Shown: positions 7,258 to 15,503, numbered from the stretch's first letter. The stretch: DNA of 35,355 nucleotides from Defluviitaleaceae bacterium (GCA_009780315.1 WRAH01000030.1:1-35355), one strand, 5' to 3'. A program made the numbers and translations. The notes: generated by a model not told the origin, from the sequence alone.

Positions 7258-8640
7258 TTATAAAGTAGGCGCATTTGTGTCAATAGTGATGCTTGCTTCA
7301 AACACAGTCGTATTATTGGTTGCTACTTCTTGGGCATTTGCACTCACTGGAGTTGGAGTAGACGCACTTATAAACTCCAAAATCTCACCTGTAGTAACAT
7401 CAATCCAAAACTCTGAAAAGCCTGTTTCACTGTTTGGGTTATTTACCCAAAAATGCCTAATACCATCATTCATGCTTGCATAAAAACTTGCACCGCCAAT
7501 TACTGGTAATCCTAAATAAGCTCTAGCTATAGCTATAGCTTCTATGAGCGTCGTATCTCTTTCATTTGAGTTACGGATGATTGCTGATGATTCCGTTACT
7601 GCTGAATGAGGTGCTATTATTTCTCGGCTTGCAGGGCTGTTCGCATTAGCAGTAACCACCGCACCTGTCCCTAAAGTGAGCATAAGTACACTGCATAAAA
7701 TAAATGCTCCCGCTCTTTTCTTACTCATGTCCATAATGGACGAAATTCTGTTTTTCATACCTTTCTTACCTCCATAAAAATTAGTTGATAAAGCCGTTTT
7801 CAACTTTGATTGATATTTCACAACACCAATAATGGTTTCGCTATACATTTGACGAGTATCTGTATCCGTACTGTTGACTACTTCTGAATCACAAGACGTT
7901 TCACATAAGACGTTAATTGCTCTTACCGACAAATATACAATGGGATTAAACCAATGTATTGCTGTTGTCAATAATACTAAAAGTTTATATAACAAATCTT
8001 TTCGCTTGTAGTGTACAAGTTCGTGTTTGAGTATAAACCGCAATTCGTCCTTTGCTAAATTTATAGTTGGCATAAGAATTTTGGGCTTGATAATACCAAT
8101 CAACATTGGACTGCTTATACATGAACACAGATATATCGAAACAGGCTTTATAATGCCCATTTCTGATTTTAGACTTTCTAAAGCCGATAATGTCCGCTCA
8201 TCTGTGATGTTTTCGCTCCAACGATTTGTTGTCTTAGTGAAATGATAATGCTTTACTATTTGGTAGGTGGCAAACAATATTGCTCCTATTAGCCACACAG
8301 CAAAACCAACATTCCACCAAGAAATACTAAAAAATGGATTATTGACAGCAGTATCGCCAATGGGCAATGAGACGGTAGAGTTCGTTATAATTGGTAACGT
8401 GCCACCACCCAATTGTTCAGAGGTTGTTACTGTGTGCGTTGGCACTTCCACATTAACGAGTACATTACCCCATTGAGGGCGAAAAGGAATAATCAAGCCA
8501 ATTATAATAATAAGCCAAGCGTAATAACGACCCTTTTCAGAATAGCGTTTTGCCAATAATGGTGTAGCCACCATGTACATAATTGCAAGTATTGACATGG
8601 TAACGGAGCAAATTAGCAACGTAATTATAAAGCCTTGCAT
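7258..8640 (-). CDS. M56 family (BlaR1/MecR1-type) membrane metalloprotease with PepSY-like C-terminus
   Basis: This 460-residue protein is the antirepressor half of a BlaI/BlaR1-type pair: on signal, such M56 proteases inactivate the repressor. Membrane helices are seen at about 5-28, 38-52 and 108-130, the zinc site His-Glu-Leu-Val-His at 206-210 with the downstream Cys-Glu-x4-Asp-Ser-Glu at about 246-253, and a fourth helix at about 310-332. The penicillin-binding sensor of true BlaR1 is missing; instead the outer part (about 355-410) looks like a PepSY domain. So the signal is probably not a beta-lactam. The ATG follows GGAGGGG and starts two bases after the blaI-like stop. The frame stays open past the TAA for 25 more codons (7180-7257). 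Confidence 0.88.
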   Translation of the reverse strand: MQGFIITLLICSVTMSILAIMYMVATPLLAKRYSEKGRYYAWLIIIIGLIIPFRPQWGNVLVNVEVPTHTVTTSEQLGGGTLPIITNSTVSLPIGDTAVNNPFFSISWWNVGFAVWLIGAILFATYQIVKHYHFTKTTNRWSENITDERTLSALESLKSEMGIIKPVSIYLCSCISSPMLIGIIKPKILMPTINLAKDELRFILKHELVHYKRKDLLYKLLVLLTTAIHWFNPIVYLSVRAINVLCETSCDSEVVNSTDTDTRQMYSETIIGVVKYQSKLKTALSTNFYGGKKGMKNRISSIMDMSKKRAGAFILCSVLMLTLGTGAVVTANANSPASREIIAPHSAVTESSAIIRNSNERDTTLIEAIAIARAYLGLPVIGGASFYASMNDGIRHFWVNNPNSETGFSEFWIDVTTGEILEFISASTPTPVSANAQEVATNNTTVFEASITIDTNAPTL

Positions 8641-8641
8641 A

Positions 8642-9019
8642 CTATCCCCTCCGTCCCTTAGCCCAATTCAACAACTCGTCTATATCACTATCAGTTAATA
8701 CTTCATCTGCATATGCAGTAGTAACCAGATTCAGCAATGAGTTATCATGAAATTGTTTAATAAAATTGCCTGTTTCAAATTTCAGATAATCCTCTCTGCT
8801 AACCAATGGAAAATACGTACGTTCCTTTCCGTTTTTTTCGGTACGCAAAAATCCTCGCTCAACAAGCCTCAACATAAGCGAAATGGTTGTTGGTGCTTTC
8901 CACTTTCTTTCATTGCCGAGCTGTTGCATGATGATGTTTGTTGTTATAGGCGGCTCATTCGCCCACACAATTTTCATGATGTCAAACTCCGCATCTGGCA
9001 GTTTTTTCATCTTTTCCAT
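8642..9019 (-). CDS. BlaI/MecI/CopY family repressor
   Basis: This 125-residue winged-helix repressor has the family pattern: Leu-Pro-Asp-Ala-Glu-Phe-Asp-Ile-Met-Lys-Ile-Val-Trp at the start, Pro-Thr-Thr-Ile-Ser-Leu-Met-Leu-Arg-Leu-Val-Glu-Arg-Gly recognition helix near residue 50, and a C-terminal dimerisation and protease-target region ending Leu-Leu-Asn-Trp-Ala-Lys. I chose the ATG at 9019 because AGAGGTG lies 7 bases upstream; a GTG at 9028 overlaps that site. It should repress its own operon and other genes, possibly the secreted hydrolase at 9490-11517, until the M56 protease removes it. Confidence 0.9.
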   Translation of the reverse strand: MEKMKKLPDAEFDIMKIVWANEPPITTNIIMQQLGNERKWKAPTTISLMLRLVERGFLRTEKNGKERTYFPLVSREDYLKFETGNFIKQFHDNSLLNLVTTAYADEVLTDSDIDELLNWAKGRRG

Positions 9020-9046
9020 TGTATTCACCTCTTTCCAGATATATTT

Positions 9047-9113
9047 GACAATTGCCTATAATAATATTATACAGTTGCCGAATATGAATGTCAAGAGTAA
9101 TTTTGCATTTGCC
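9047..9113 (-). promoter_or_regulatory. Consensus promoter with three operator-like repeats upstream of the BlaI-type gene
   Basis: On the minus strand TTGACA (9089-9094) and TATAAT (9066-9071) are perfect and 17 bases apart. Three direct copies of GGCAAnTG follow each other: GGCAAATGCA (9104-9113), GGCAACTGTA (9070-9079) and GGCAATTGTC (9047-9056). The second adjoins and overlaps the -10 box by two bases. They resemble half-degenerate forms of the TACAnnTGTA operator bound by BlaI/CopY proteins. Autorepression is inferred. Confidence 0.7.
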
Positions 9114-9140
9114 TAAAATTATTTTTTAATAGCATTGTAA

Positions 9141-9440
9141 TCTCTCAGCCAGCAGTTAACCCACGACTATCTCATCATGCTATTAAGCAAAGGCGGCAGT
9201 ACAAGAACATATATTGACCAATATTTTTTATCTCATAAAATTACATTTGAACCCCAAATAGAACTGAGCAGTTTAGATTTATTGATTGAATTTAAAAAAG
9301 CACTTATCTCCACATTGCAAAACTTGATTCCACAAGGCGCAATCATTGGCAGTGGTGATTCTGTCACCCTAGCGCAAACAGGTATATTTGAGTTTTTAAG
9401 AAGTAACGATTATGTAGTGTATAAACTTGACAATATCTAA
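9141..9440 (+). pseudogene. LysR-LUD fusion relic
   Basis: The open frame (from TAA at 9138; first Met at 9177) encodes two mismatched pieces. Residues up to about Glu-Phe-Lys-Lys-Ala match the middle of a LysR effector-binding domain (Leu-Leu-Ser-Lys-Gly-Gly-Ser-Thr-Arg..., Ile-Glu-Leu-Ser-Ser-Leu-Asp-Leu-Leu-Ile-Glu). Then comes the N-terminal part of a LUD domain (Leu-Ile-Pro-Gln-Gly-Ala-Ile-Ile-Gly-Ser-Gly-Asp-Ser-Val-Thr-Leu). No DNA-binding domain or LUD core remains. The simplest reading is a deletion that joined a LysR regulator gene to a neighbouring LUD gene, followed by truncation. Confidence 0.65.
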
Positions 9441-9489
9441 GAAAAGTCCTAAAATGACATGTTAAATCAAATAAAAAAGGAGTTCTACA

Positions 9490-11517
9490 GTGAAAAAATT
9501 TATCAAAGCAGTAACAGCCACTGCATTATCCGCAGTGATACTGTTCACAAGTGCGCCATTTGTACATGCAAATGATATGGGGCAAACAGCACCTCAGTAC
9601 CTTCCATTACGTACTACTTTTGAAAATGCAGGAGCAAATGTTGACTGGGAAGACGGTCAAGTCACAGTCGCTATCAACAGTAACACGTGGGTATTTACGC
9701 CTGATTCGGGACAAGCCACTCTCAATGATACAGAAGTATCACTAACATCCCCTGTTGTTTTAACCGACGACCATATCGCAATGATTTCCCTTCATGACGC
9801 AGCCACAGTGTTTGGTGACACAGGTGAGTTTCCACAAACAGTTATGACTGCCATAGAAACTTCATTATTGCTTATGGAAACATTGAATGTACCCGGTTTA
9901 AGCCTTGCTTTTGTTGATGCTGAAACAGGCTTCATGTGGACACAGGGGCTTGGTTTTGCAGATAGTATCAACAATATACGTGCAGATGAACACACTCAGT
10001 TTCAAATCGGATCAACATCAAAACCATTTACAGCCATTGCCATCATGCAACTTGTAGAGCAAGGTATCATTGATTTAGATGAACCACTTGTAACCTATAT
10101 CCCAGAATTTAGTATGCTCCCCAGTATTCGCTTTGGCGGCAATTCAGATGATATCACCGTAAGAATGCTCTTGAGTAATACATCAGGTGTGTCAAGCAAT
10201 TATGCAAGAGGGTTTATATCCACAGGCGGACACTATCAAGCCCCAATGAATGGCGGATTATTAGAATGGCTTACAACAAGAGAATTGCTTTTTGCACCGG
10301 GTACCGCATATGAATACGCTAATGTTGGCTGGACATTGCTAGGCATTTTGGCAGCAAGAATGTCAAACCATACTAACTACTTTGAAGGCTTTGAGCAACT
10401 TACCAATGAGAATATTTTTGCCCCGCTTGGGATGAATAGAACCTCTTTCTTGATTCCAAATGATATGACCAATGTGGCTATGTCTTATCTGACAGCAGGG
10501 GCGCAAGATGCATTTCATATCATTGGTTCACCAACAAGCGCAGGAAGTATGTTTTCCACAGCACATGATATGGCACGTTTTATGTATGTCATGCTAGGTG
10601 ATGGCAGTATTGACGGACATCAAGTTTTACCCCCTGCAACCATTGCCTATATGAAACAAGACCACGCCATTCACACACCGATACCCGGCATTATGGATGC
10701 TTATGGTCTTGGATTTTTACAATGGAATCCTGTTATAACCAATGGTATACCAACCGTAGGCCATGGTGGAAATATTATTCACCACCATACAGAAATGATT
10801 TTTAGTACAGAAAATAACCTTGGTGTATTTGTATCCTCAAATTCTATCACTGGTGCGGCTGTTGTAACCCCCATTGCTACTGCCATTTTAGAATCTGCTA
10901 TCCTAGAGAAAAATGGCTATGTGAATCGCATAGAATCAAGGGTTTCATTTGATTCTGCTGCCACACCCACTACACTTTCAGATGAAGCACTTGAAGCTTT
11001 TATAAACCAATTTGGAGGTCATTATTTCTTTGACCTTGCAGGTTTGTGGAGCCTAACACTTGAAGATGGCATTCTTACCTTCTCTAGTGGTGACATATCT
11101 ATTGAGCTTACCCCCATGTCTGACGGAACTTTTGATACGATGATTGGCAGATATTCTTTTGAGGTTATAGGTGACAGTGTAATGGCAACAATGCTAGGGG
11201 ATATGACCCTTGCAGGCGCAAGAATAGATAATATTGAAGACTTTGCCGCACCGGAAGATTTTGCCCAATGGGTTGGTGTTTATCATTTTTCACCGCAAAT
11301 ACCCAACGAAACTTGGATTCTATCCCAAATTACAGTTGATGTAAATGAGATTGGCATGGCTATGTTCACCATGGTACACGCTGTTTCAGGCGCGGCAGGA
11401 GTACCTTTAGATTATTTTGAAGGCAGATGGTTTCTGGGCTTTGAACCAGTCACATTTACCATGAGCGATGATGGCACTGCAATGATTGAATTTATGGGTG
11501 GGTATTTTGTAAGATAG
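9490..11517 (+). CDS. Secreted serine hydrolase, beta-lactamase/PBP4*-like, with copper amine oxidase-type N-domain
   Basis: This 675-residue exported protein starts at GTG 9490 after AAGGAG. Residues 1-27 are a signal peptide ending Val-His-Ala. Residues about 33-110 resemble the small copper amine oxidase N-terminal-like domain common in clostridial surface proteins. The core (about 115-470) is a class C beta-lactamase-like serine hydrolase: Ser-Thr-Ser-Lys at about 175-178 (SxxK), Tyr-Ala-Asn at 276-278 (YxN) and His-Gly-Gly at 425-427. A C-terminal beta-rich region of about 190 residues follows. Substrates could be cell-wall peptides, D-amino-acid esters or beta-lactams; sequence alone does not decide. 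Its closeness to the BlaI/M56 pair suggests co-regulation. The last 26 bases overlap hslO tail to tail. Confidence 0.85.
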   Translation: MKKFIKAVTATALSAVILFTSAPFVHANDMGQTAPQYLPLRTTFENAGANVDWEDGQVTVAINSNTWVFTPDSGQATLNDTEVSLTSPVVLTDDHIAMISLHDAATVFGDTGEFPQTVMTAIETSLLLMETLNVPGLSLAFVDAETGFMWTQGLGFADSINNIRADEHTQFQIGSTSKPFTAIAIMQLVEQGIIDLDEPLVTYIPEFSMLPSIRFGGNSDDITVRMLLSNTSGVSSNYARGFISTGGHYQAPMNGGLLEWLTTRELLFAPGTAYEYANVGWTLLGILAARMSNHTNYFEGFEQLTNENIFAPLGMNRTSFLIPNDMTNVAMSYLTAGAQDAFHIIGSPTSAGSMFSTAHDMARFMYVMLGDGSIDGHQVLPPATIAYMKQDHAIHTPIPGIMDAYGLGFLQWNPVITNGIPTVGHGGNIIHHHTEMIFSTENNLGVFVSSNSITGAAVVTPIATAILESAILEKNGYVNRIESRVSFDSAATPTTLSDEALEAFINQFGGHYFFDLAGLWSLTLEDGILTFSSGDISIELTPMSDGTFDTMIGRYSFEVIGDSVMATMLGDMTLAGARIDNIEDFAAPEDFAQWVGVYHFSPQIPNETWILSQITVDVNEIGMAMFTMVHAVSGAAGVPLDYFEGRWFLGFEPVTFTMSDDGTAMIEFMGGYFVR

Positions 11518-12397
11518 CCTGTATATCCTCTTCACTAAATTTGTAATCTTTATTACAAAAATGGCAGTGAATATTCGCGCCTTTATCCTCTTCTAAAATA
11601 ATTTTCAACTCATCTACCCCAATATTTATCAATGCCCTGCGTGTTTTTTCAGTAGAGCAATTGCATAAAAACTCGGGGTAGATTTTTTCTTCATCATAAA
11701 ATTCCACATCAAAACCTTCAAACAGCATTTTTATAATATCTTCAAGGGTTTTGCCGCTTTCAAGTAAACTTGTAATGGCTGGAGTCGTGGGTAAAATTTT
11801 TTCTAAATGGGTGATAACTGCTTCAGATGCGTCAGGCATAAGCTGAATGATATATCCACCAGCTTGTTTCACACTTAAATCAGTGTCAATTAACACACCC
11901 AACGCCACTGATGACGGCGTTTGCTCACTTGCCGCAAAATAATATGTGATATCCTCTGCAATTTCCCCAGAAACAAGCTCCACCTGCCCTGATACGGGTT
12001 CTTTCAAGCCCAAGTCTTTTATAATCATTAAGTGACCCGCCCCAACTGCACCGCCAATATCAAACTTACCCTGTGCGTTTGTCATAAGTTCAACTTGGGA
12101 ATTATTTACATAGCCTTTCACACGAGATTGATTGTCTGTTGTAGCAACCACACCCCCAAGCGGGCCATCGCTTTTTATGGAAATGGTTAAAATATCCGAA
12201 TCATTTTTAAGGGTTGCACCCATCATCGCTGCGGCAGTTAAAAGCCGTCCCAATGCTGCCGTAGCCACAGGCGTTGTATGATGGAGTGATTGTGCCTTTG
12301 CCACTAAATTTCTTGTAGTTGCCCCAAAAATACGAACGCTTCCATTGCCTGCCATTGCACGCATAATATAATCTTGTGTAGTTTTCATACTTTTCAT
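11492..12397 (-). CDS. hslO: Hsp33 redox-regulated chaperone
   Basis: Hsp33 is a cytoplasmic holdase chaperone that switches on under oxidative stress when its zinc is lost and its Cys residues form disulfides. The 301-residue length is typical. The N-terminal fold is recognisable (Ala-Thr-Thr-Arg-Asn-Leu-Val, Ser-Asp-Gly-Pro-Leu-Gly-Gly-Val), and the C-terminal zinc site is complete: Cys-Asn-Cys, then about 29 residues on, Cys-His-Phe-Cys. The ATG follows AGAGGTG. It is divergent from dinB and overlaps the 3' end of the serine hydrolase gene by 26 bases. Direct repeats sit in its promoter. Confidence 0.95.
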   Translation of the reverse strand: MKSMKTTQDYIMRAMAGNGSVRIFGATTRNLVAKAQSLHHTTPVATAALGRLLTAAAMMGATLKNDSDILTISIKSDGPLGGVVATTDNQSRVKGYVNNSQVELMTNAQGKFDIGGAVGAGHLMIIKDLGLKEPVSGQVELVSGEIAEDITYYFAASEQTPSSVALGVLIDTDLSVKQAGGYIIQLMPDASEAVITHLEKILPTTPAITSLLESGKTLEDIIKMLFEGFDVEFYDEEKIYPEFLCNCSTEKTRRALINIGVDELKIILEEDKGANIHCHFCNKDYKFSEEDIQAILQNTHP

Positions 12398-12414
12398 TAA
12401 GCACCTCTTCTAAG

Positions 12415-12457
12415 AACTTTGCAAATATTGTATACTGTCTCAGAAAACTTTGCAAAT
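12415..12457 (-). promoter_or_regulatory. Direct repeat and likely promoter upstream of hslO
   Basis: The 12-mer AACTTTGCAAAT occurs at 12415-12426 and again at 12446-12457, 31 bases apart, about three helical turns. Between and over them lies a minus-strand promoter candidate: TTTGCA (12451-12456) and TATACA (12429-12434) with a 16-base spacer. The repeats flank the -10 box and overlap the -35 box, as for a bound regulator. The regulator is unknown. Confidence 0.5.
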
Positions 12458-12504
12458 TATAATTCAATAATTTGAAATCAGACTTGCCTATCGTGACAAG
12501 AACC

Positions 12505-12534
12505 CTCGGAAAACGCTTATCTCACGTTTTCGAG
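12505..12534. promoter_or_regulatory. Imperfect palindrome in the hslO-dinB intergenic region
   Basis: CTCGGAAAACG and CGTTTTCGAG form a 10-bp stem with one bulged G and a 9-base loop. It lies between divergent genes and lacks a T tract, so it is an operator or an RNA leader structure rather than a terminator. It does not match the Gram-positive LexA box (GAACnnnnGTTC), so SOS control of dinB is not shown. Confidence 0.35.
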
Positions 12535-12594
12535 TATCACTCTGTCAAGACCGTTTCTCATTGATTTCATTATAAATAGGAATGTGACCTAAAT

Positions 12595-13788
12595 ATGACT
12601 ATGTACAATAAAGAAGAAACTCGCATAATCCACATAGATATGGACGCATTTTACGCCGCTGTAGAAATTCGTGACAACCCTGATTTGGCGGGAAAGCCGC
12701 TGATAATCGGCGCATTACCCAGCGAACGTGGGGTGGTAGCAACATGCAGTTATGAAGCGCGTGTTTTTGGCGTGCGTTCAGCAATGAGTATAAAAGAAGC
12801 ATACCGCCTTTGCCCTCATGGAATCTACATGCACCCTAACAGCCGCAAATATGCCCAAGTATCACAGCAGATTCACAAAATCTGGAGCGATTATACAGAC
12901 CTTTGTGAATATGTTTCCCTTGATGAGGGTTTTTTAGATGTCACAGGTTCAGCACATTTGTTTGGCGGGGCAACGGCAATTGGACAAAGCATAAGACATA
13001 GGGTAAAAGAAGAAACAGGGTTAACATGTTCCGTAGGGATAGGATATTCCATGATGTCTGCAAAACTTGCAAGTGAAGAAAAAAAGCCCAATGGCTTTTT
13101 TGAAATTCTCACGCCAAGGGCTTTAAAAAGTTTAATTATTGACCGTAATGTTCGCATAATTTATGGTGTAGGTGCAAAAACTGCCGCCGAACTCAAAAAA
13201 ATAGGCATAACAACCGTACGGCACATTTACAAGAATCGGCAAGCAGTCATCAACTTATCCAACCAAGGACAGCAAATCGTAGACCTAGCTGATGGCATAG
13301 ACTTGCGAAAAGTCAGCCCTTACACCGAACCAAAATCAATTGGAACAGAGCATACTTTCCAACAAGACATAAGGGATTTTGACTATCTCAAGGATGTTTT
13401 ACTTCTAATCGCACAAAAATTAAGCTTCGACATTCGTTTCAAAGGCTTGTACAGCCGCACAATCACACTAAAAATCACTTATGCCGATATGAAGCAAGTC
13501 ACCCGCGCTAAAAGCCGCGAAGCCACCAACCAAGCCCAAGCCATTTATAAAACTGCCGCCGCAATGCTTGATAGAATCGAAAAACGACCCATTCGCTTAA
13601 TCGGCATAAGCCTAAGTGGACTAGATACCGCCCCGCCCCTGCAAATGACACTATGGAGCGAAGCAGAGGATAATCATGACAAATTCACAGATGCCATGAT
13701 GAAACTACAACAAAAATATGGGCAAAATATAATAAAAACCGCAAATGAACTCCGCGCACAAAAAAGAATTGAAGAAGATTATCTATGA
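12595..13788 (+). CDS. dinB: DNA polymerase IV
   Basis: This is a 397-residue Y-family translesion polymerase. The palm motifs are present: Ile-Asp-Met-Asp-Ala-Phe-Tyr-Ala near residue 14-21, Ser-Tyr-Glu-Ala-Arg near residue 52, and Ser-Leu-Asp-Glu-Gly-Phe-Leu-Asp near residue 104-111, giving the catalytic acidic residues. The thumb (Val-Gly-Ala-Lys-Thr-Ala-Ala-Glu-Leu) and little finger follow. The C-terminus lacks an obvious beta-clamp peptide of the Gln-Leu-x-Leu-Phe kind. Start ATG 12595 has AGGAA about 10 bases upstream. The stop overlaps the end of the TSCPD gene by 6 bases. Confidence 0.95.
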   Translation: MTMYNKEETRIIHIDMDAFYAAVEIRDNPDLAGKPLIIGALPSERGVVATCSYEARVFGVRSAMSIKEAYRLCPHGIYMHPNSRKYAQVSQQIHKIWSDYTDLCEYVSLDEGFLDVTGSAHLFGGATAIGQSIRHRVKEETGLTCSVGIGYSMMSAKLASEEKKPNGFFEILTPRALKSLIIDRNVRIIYGVGAKTAAELKKIGITTVRHIYKNRQAVINLSNQGQQIVDLADGIDLRKVSPYTEPKSIGTEHTFQQDIRDFDYLKDVLLLIAQKLSFDIRFKGLYSRTITLKITYADMKQVTRAKSREATNQAQAIYKTAAAMLDRIEKRPIRLIGISLSGLDTAPPLQMTLWSEAEDNHDKFTDAMMKLQQKYGQNIIKTANELRAQKRIEEDYL

Positions 13789-14046
13789 ATTTGCTTTGGC
13801 AGAATTATAAGCTTCTTGTACAGCCTTAGAAAGCTGGTCTGCACAGGAAGTATGACGACGACCACATTTTATTCCACCAAGGTGTGACACGAGCTTGTCA
13901 ACTGTAAACCCATCCACCAACTTTGGAATAGTGATTAAATTTCCAGGACAACCGCCTGTAAACTCAACATTGCGTACAACATCTCCATCTAGCTCAAAGT
14001 TGATTGATGATGGACATACGTCTTTTGTTTGATAACTGTGTGTCAT
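13783..14046 (-). CDS. TSCPD domain protein (TIGR03905 type)
   Basis: This 87-residue protein matches the short TSCPD family, related to the C-terminal region of class II ribonucleotide reductases. The Cys set is Cys11, Cys33 (Gly-Gly-Cys-Pro-Gly-Asn), Cys61 (Lys-Cys-Gly-Arg-Arg) and Cys68 (Thr-Ser-Cys-Ala-Asp), fit for zinc binding. The ATG follows GGAGGAA. The role of the stand-alone form is not established. No nrd gene is adjacent. It overlaps dinB tail to tail. Confidence 0.9.
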   Translation of the reverse strand: MTHSYQTKDVCPSSINFELDGDVVRNVEFTGGCPGNLITIPKLVDGFTVDKLVSHLGGIKCGRRHTSCADQLSKAVQEAYNSAKANS

Positions 14047-14073
14047 ATTTATTCCTCCAATAGTTTTATATTA

Positions 14074-14096
14074 CCTTTCTGTTATATTCAGAAAGG
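14074..14096 (-). terminator. Hairpin after the DUF4097 gene
   Basis: CCTTTCTG and CAGAAAGG form a perfect 8-bp stem with a 7-base loop just past the stop at 14121. The following T tract is weak, so efficiency may be low and read-through into the TSCPD gene is possible. Confidence 0.45.
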
Positions 14097-14120
14097 CTTA
14101 ATTTTGTACCTTTATGATGC

Positions 14121-15143
14121 TTAATTTAAAATCTTTACAGAAGCATTGGTCGTTGCCAATCTAACCTTTACTTTTCTACTACTCATATTATAATCACGGC
14201 TTTCACCGTGTACATACCCTTTAGAAAATTCAGAATAAAGCATATCGTGCCGCTGGCAAGTGATTTTACCATTGCTGGTGGAAGCCTGCACTTGAATCCC
14301 TGTATCAAATGGTGCAGAAAAACTTATGCCAGCATTTGTAGTGTGTGCTTCAATGACCCGCTTACCACTCCAGCCATCCGCAAAAGTAAGCGGCAACTTT
14401 ATACTGGCATTTGTGGTTTGCAAGTGTAAATTTTCTGCATTTACATTAGAAGTTTTAATTTTCGCATTGCGATTTTGTGCTATAAAATCGGTACAGGAAA
14501 TCCATTCTGCTCTAATATTATCATTCTTGGTGGCAAGTTGAACATGCCCGCCAACAATGCCATCAACAATTACCTTCCCATTCTTACTTGCAATCAGTAT
14601 TTCACTAATCATAACCCGCGGCACTTCACATTTTATACTCATGTGACGCATCATTTTCTCATCATACACCAGCTGAAAAACGCCGTTTTCCTCATGAAAA
14701 TAAAGTTCCGCATCAGGATGTCGGGCATTGAATGAACACTCCACACGAATTACATCGCCCTCATAACCATGTACATCAACCCGTGCATTTTTACCAATCA
14801 AAGTCAAACCAGAAATGCCTTGGCTCACAGGAGGTGATACAAACACTTCAGTTCCTTTGTAATGACCAAAAGTACCATCCATCAAATCAGAAAAGTTGCC
14901 TGGAATATTTAAATCTTGAACGCCCTCAACAATATCACCAGCGACATCATCAACCCATCCAACCAAATTTTCAATCCAATTGCCCGAATGAGGTGTTGGT
15001 GTATTCCCCTCTGGGGGTTGCTGTTCAAATGCTGGTGGCGGTGTATTGAGAGGCGGTTCTTGTCCCAACATTGCCAAAGCTTCTTGTGCTGTAATCTTTC
15101 CTTCTTCAAGTTGCTTTAAAATCTCTATCTTAAAATCTGCCAT
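14121..15143 (-). CDS. DUF4097 family beta-repeat protein with N-terminal SHOCT-like segment
   Basis: This 340-residue protein starts at ATG 15143, with AAAGGAG 8 bases upstream; the frame is open further but lacks a site. Residues 2-30 (Lys-Gln-Leu-Glu-Glu-Gly-Lys-Ile-Thr-Ala-Gln-Glu-Ala) form the short helical motif often found before DUF4097 domains; a Pro-rich linker follows at about 30-52. Residues about 100-340 are the DUF4097 beta-helix-like repeat, seen as repeated Thr-Asn-Ala-Ser/Gly-x-Ile/Val units (Gln-Thr-Thr-Asn-Ala-Ser, Thr-Thr-Asn-Ala-Gly, Ser-Thr-Ser-Asn-Gly). Such proteins are often linked to envelope stress regulation. It is last in the YggS-SepF-YggT row. Confidence 0.85.
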   Translation of the reverse strand: MADFKIEILKQLEEGKITAQEALAMLGQEPPLNTPPPAFEQQPPEGNTPTPHSGNWIENLVGWVDDVAGDIVEGVQDLNIPGNFSDLMDGTFGHYKGTEVFVSPPVSQGISGLTLIGKNARVDVHGYEGDVIRVECSFNARHPDAELYFHEENGVFQLVYDEKMMRHMSIKCEVPRVMISEILIASKNGKVIVDGIVGGHVQLATKNDNIRAEWISCTDFIAQNRNAKIKTSNVNAENLHLQTTNASIKLPLTFADGWSGKRVIEAHTTNAGISFSAPFDTGIQVQASTSNGKITCQRHDMLYSEFSKGYVHGESRDYNMSSRKVKVRLATTNASVKILN

Positions 15144-15208
15144 GCAAAACACTCCTTTACAATACAAACGAAAAGACCACACACATTGTCTGTGCGTAGC
15201 CTTAAAAT

Positions 15209-15493
15209 TTAAGCCAAAGTCCAAAGAAAAGCAATTAAAAATCTAGAAATCAATTGAATCAATATAAAAGCAATCATTGGCGAAAAATCAATCATCATTC
15301 CAGAACCGCCCAGAGGGGAACGCTGTAAGAGCGCGCGAATGGGCGCAAGAAAAGGCTCAGTTAAATTAAAAATTACTTCAACAAGTCTATTGCCTCTGCC
15401 AAGTTGAATCCATGAGAGAACAATCCTAGCAAGCAATGTAATATATAATATCCAAAAAAATGCATTGACTGTAGTAATTAAGACAGGAATCAT
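15209..15493 (-). CDS. YggT family membrane protein
   Basis: This 94-residue protein has the YggT (YlmG) pattern: two hydrophobic helices at about 3-28 and 68-92 flanking a conserved Pro-Phe-Leu-Ala-Pro-Ile-Arg segment near residue 47-53. Such proteins sit beside sepF in most Firmicutes and affect envelope or division functions by unclear means. It begins 10 bases after the sepF stop, in the same transcript. Confidence 0.92.
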   Translation of the reverse strand: MIPVLITTVNAFFWILYITLLARIVLSWIQLGRGNRLVEVIFNLTEPFLAPIRALLQRSPLGGSGMMIDFSPMIAFILIQLISRFLIAFLWTLA

Positions 15494-15503
15494 AATAAAT
15501 TAC

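Noticed and set aside
15144..15224. N-terminal extension of the DUF4097 protein
   Set aside because: The ribosome binding site sits before the ATG at 15143, and the extension overlaps the yggT end with non-conserved sequence.
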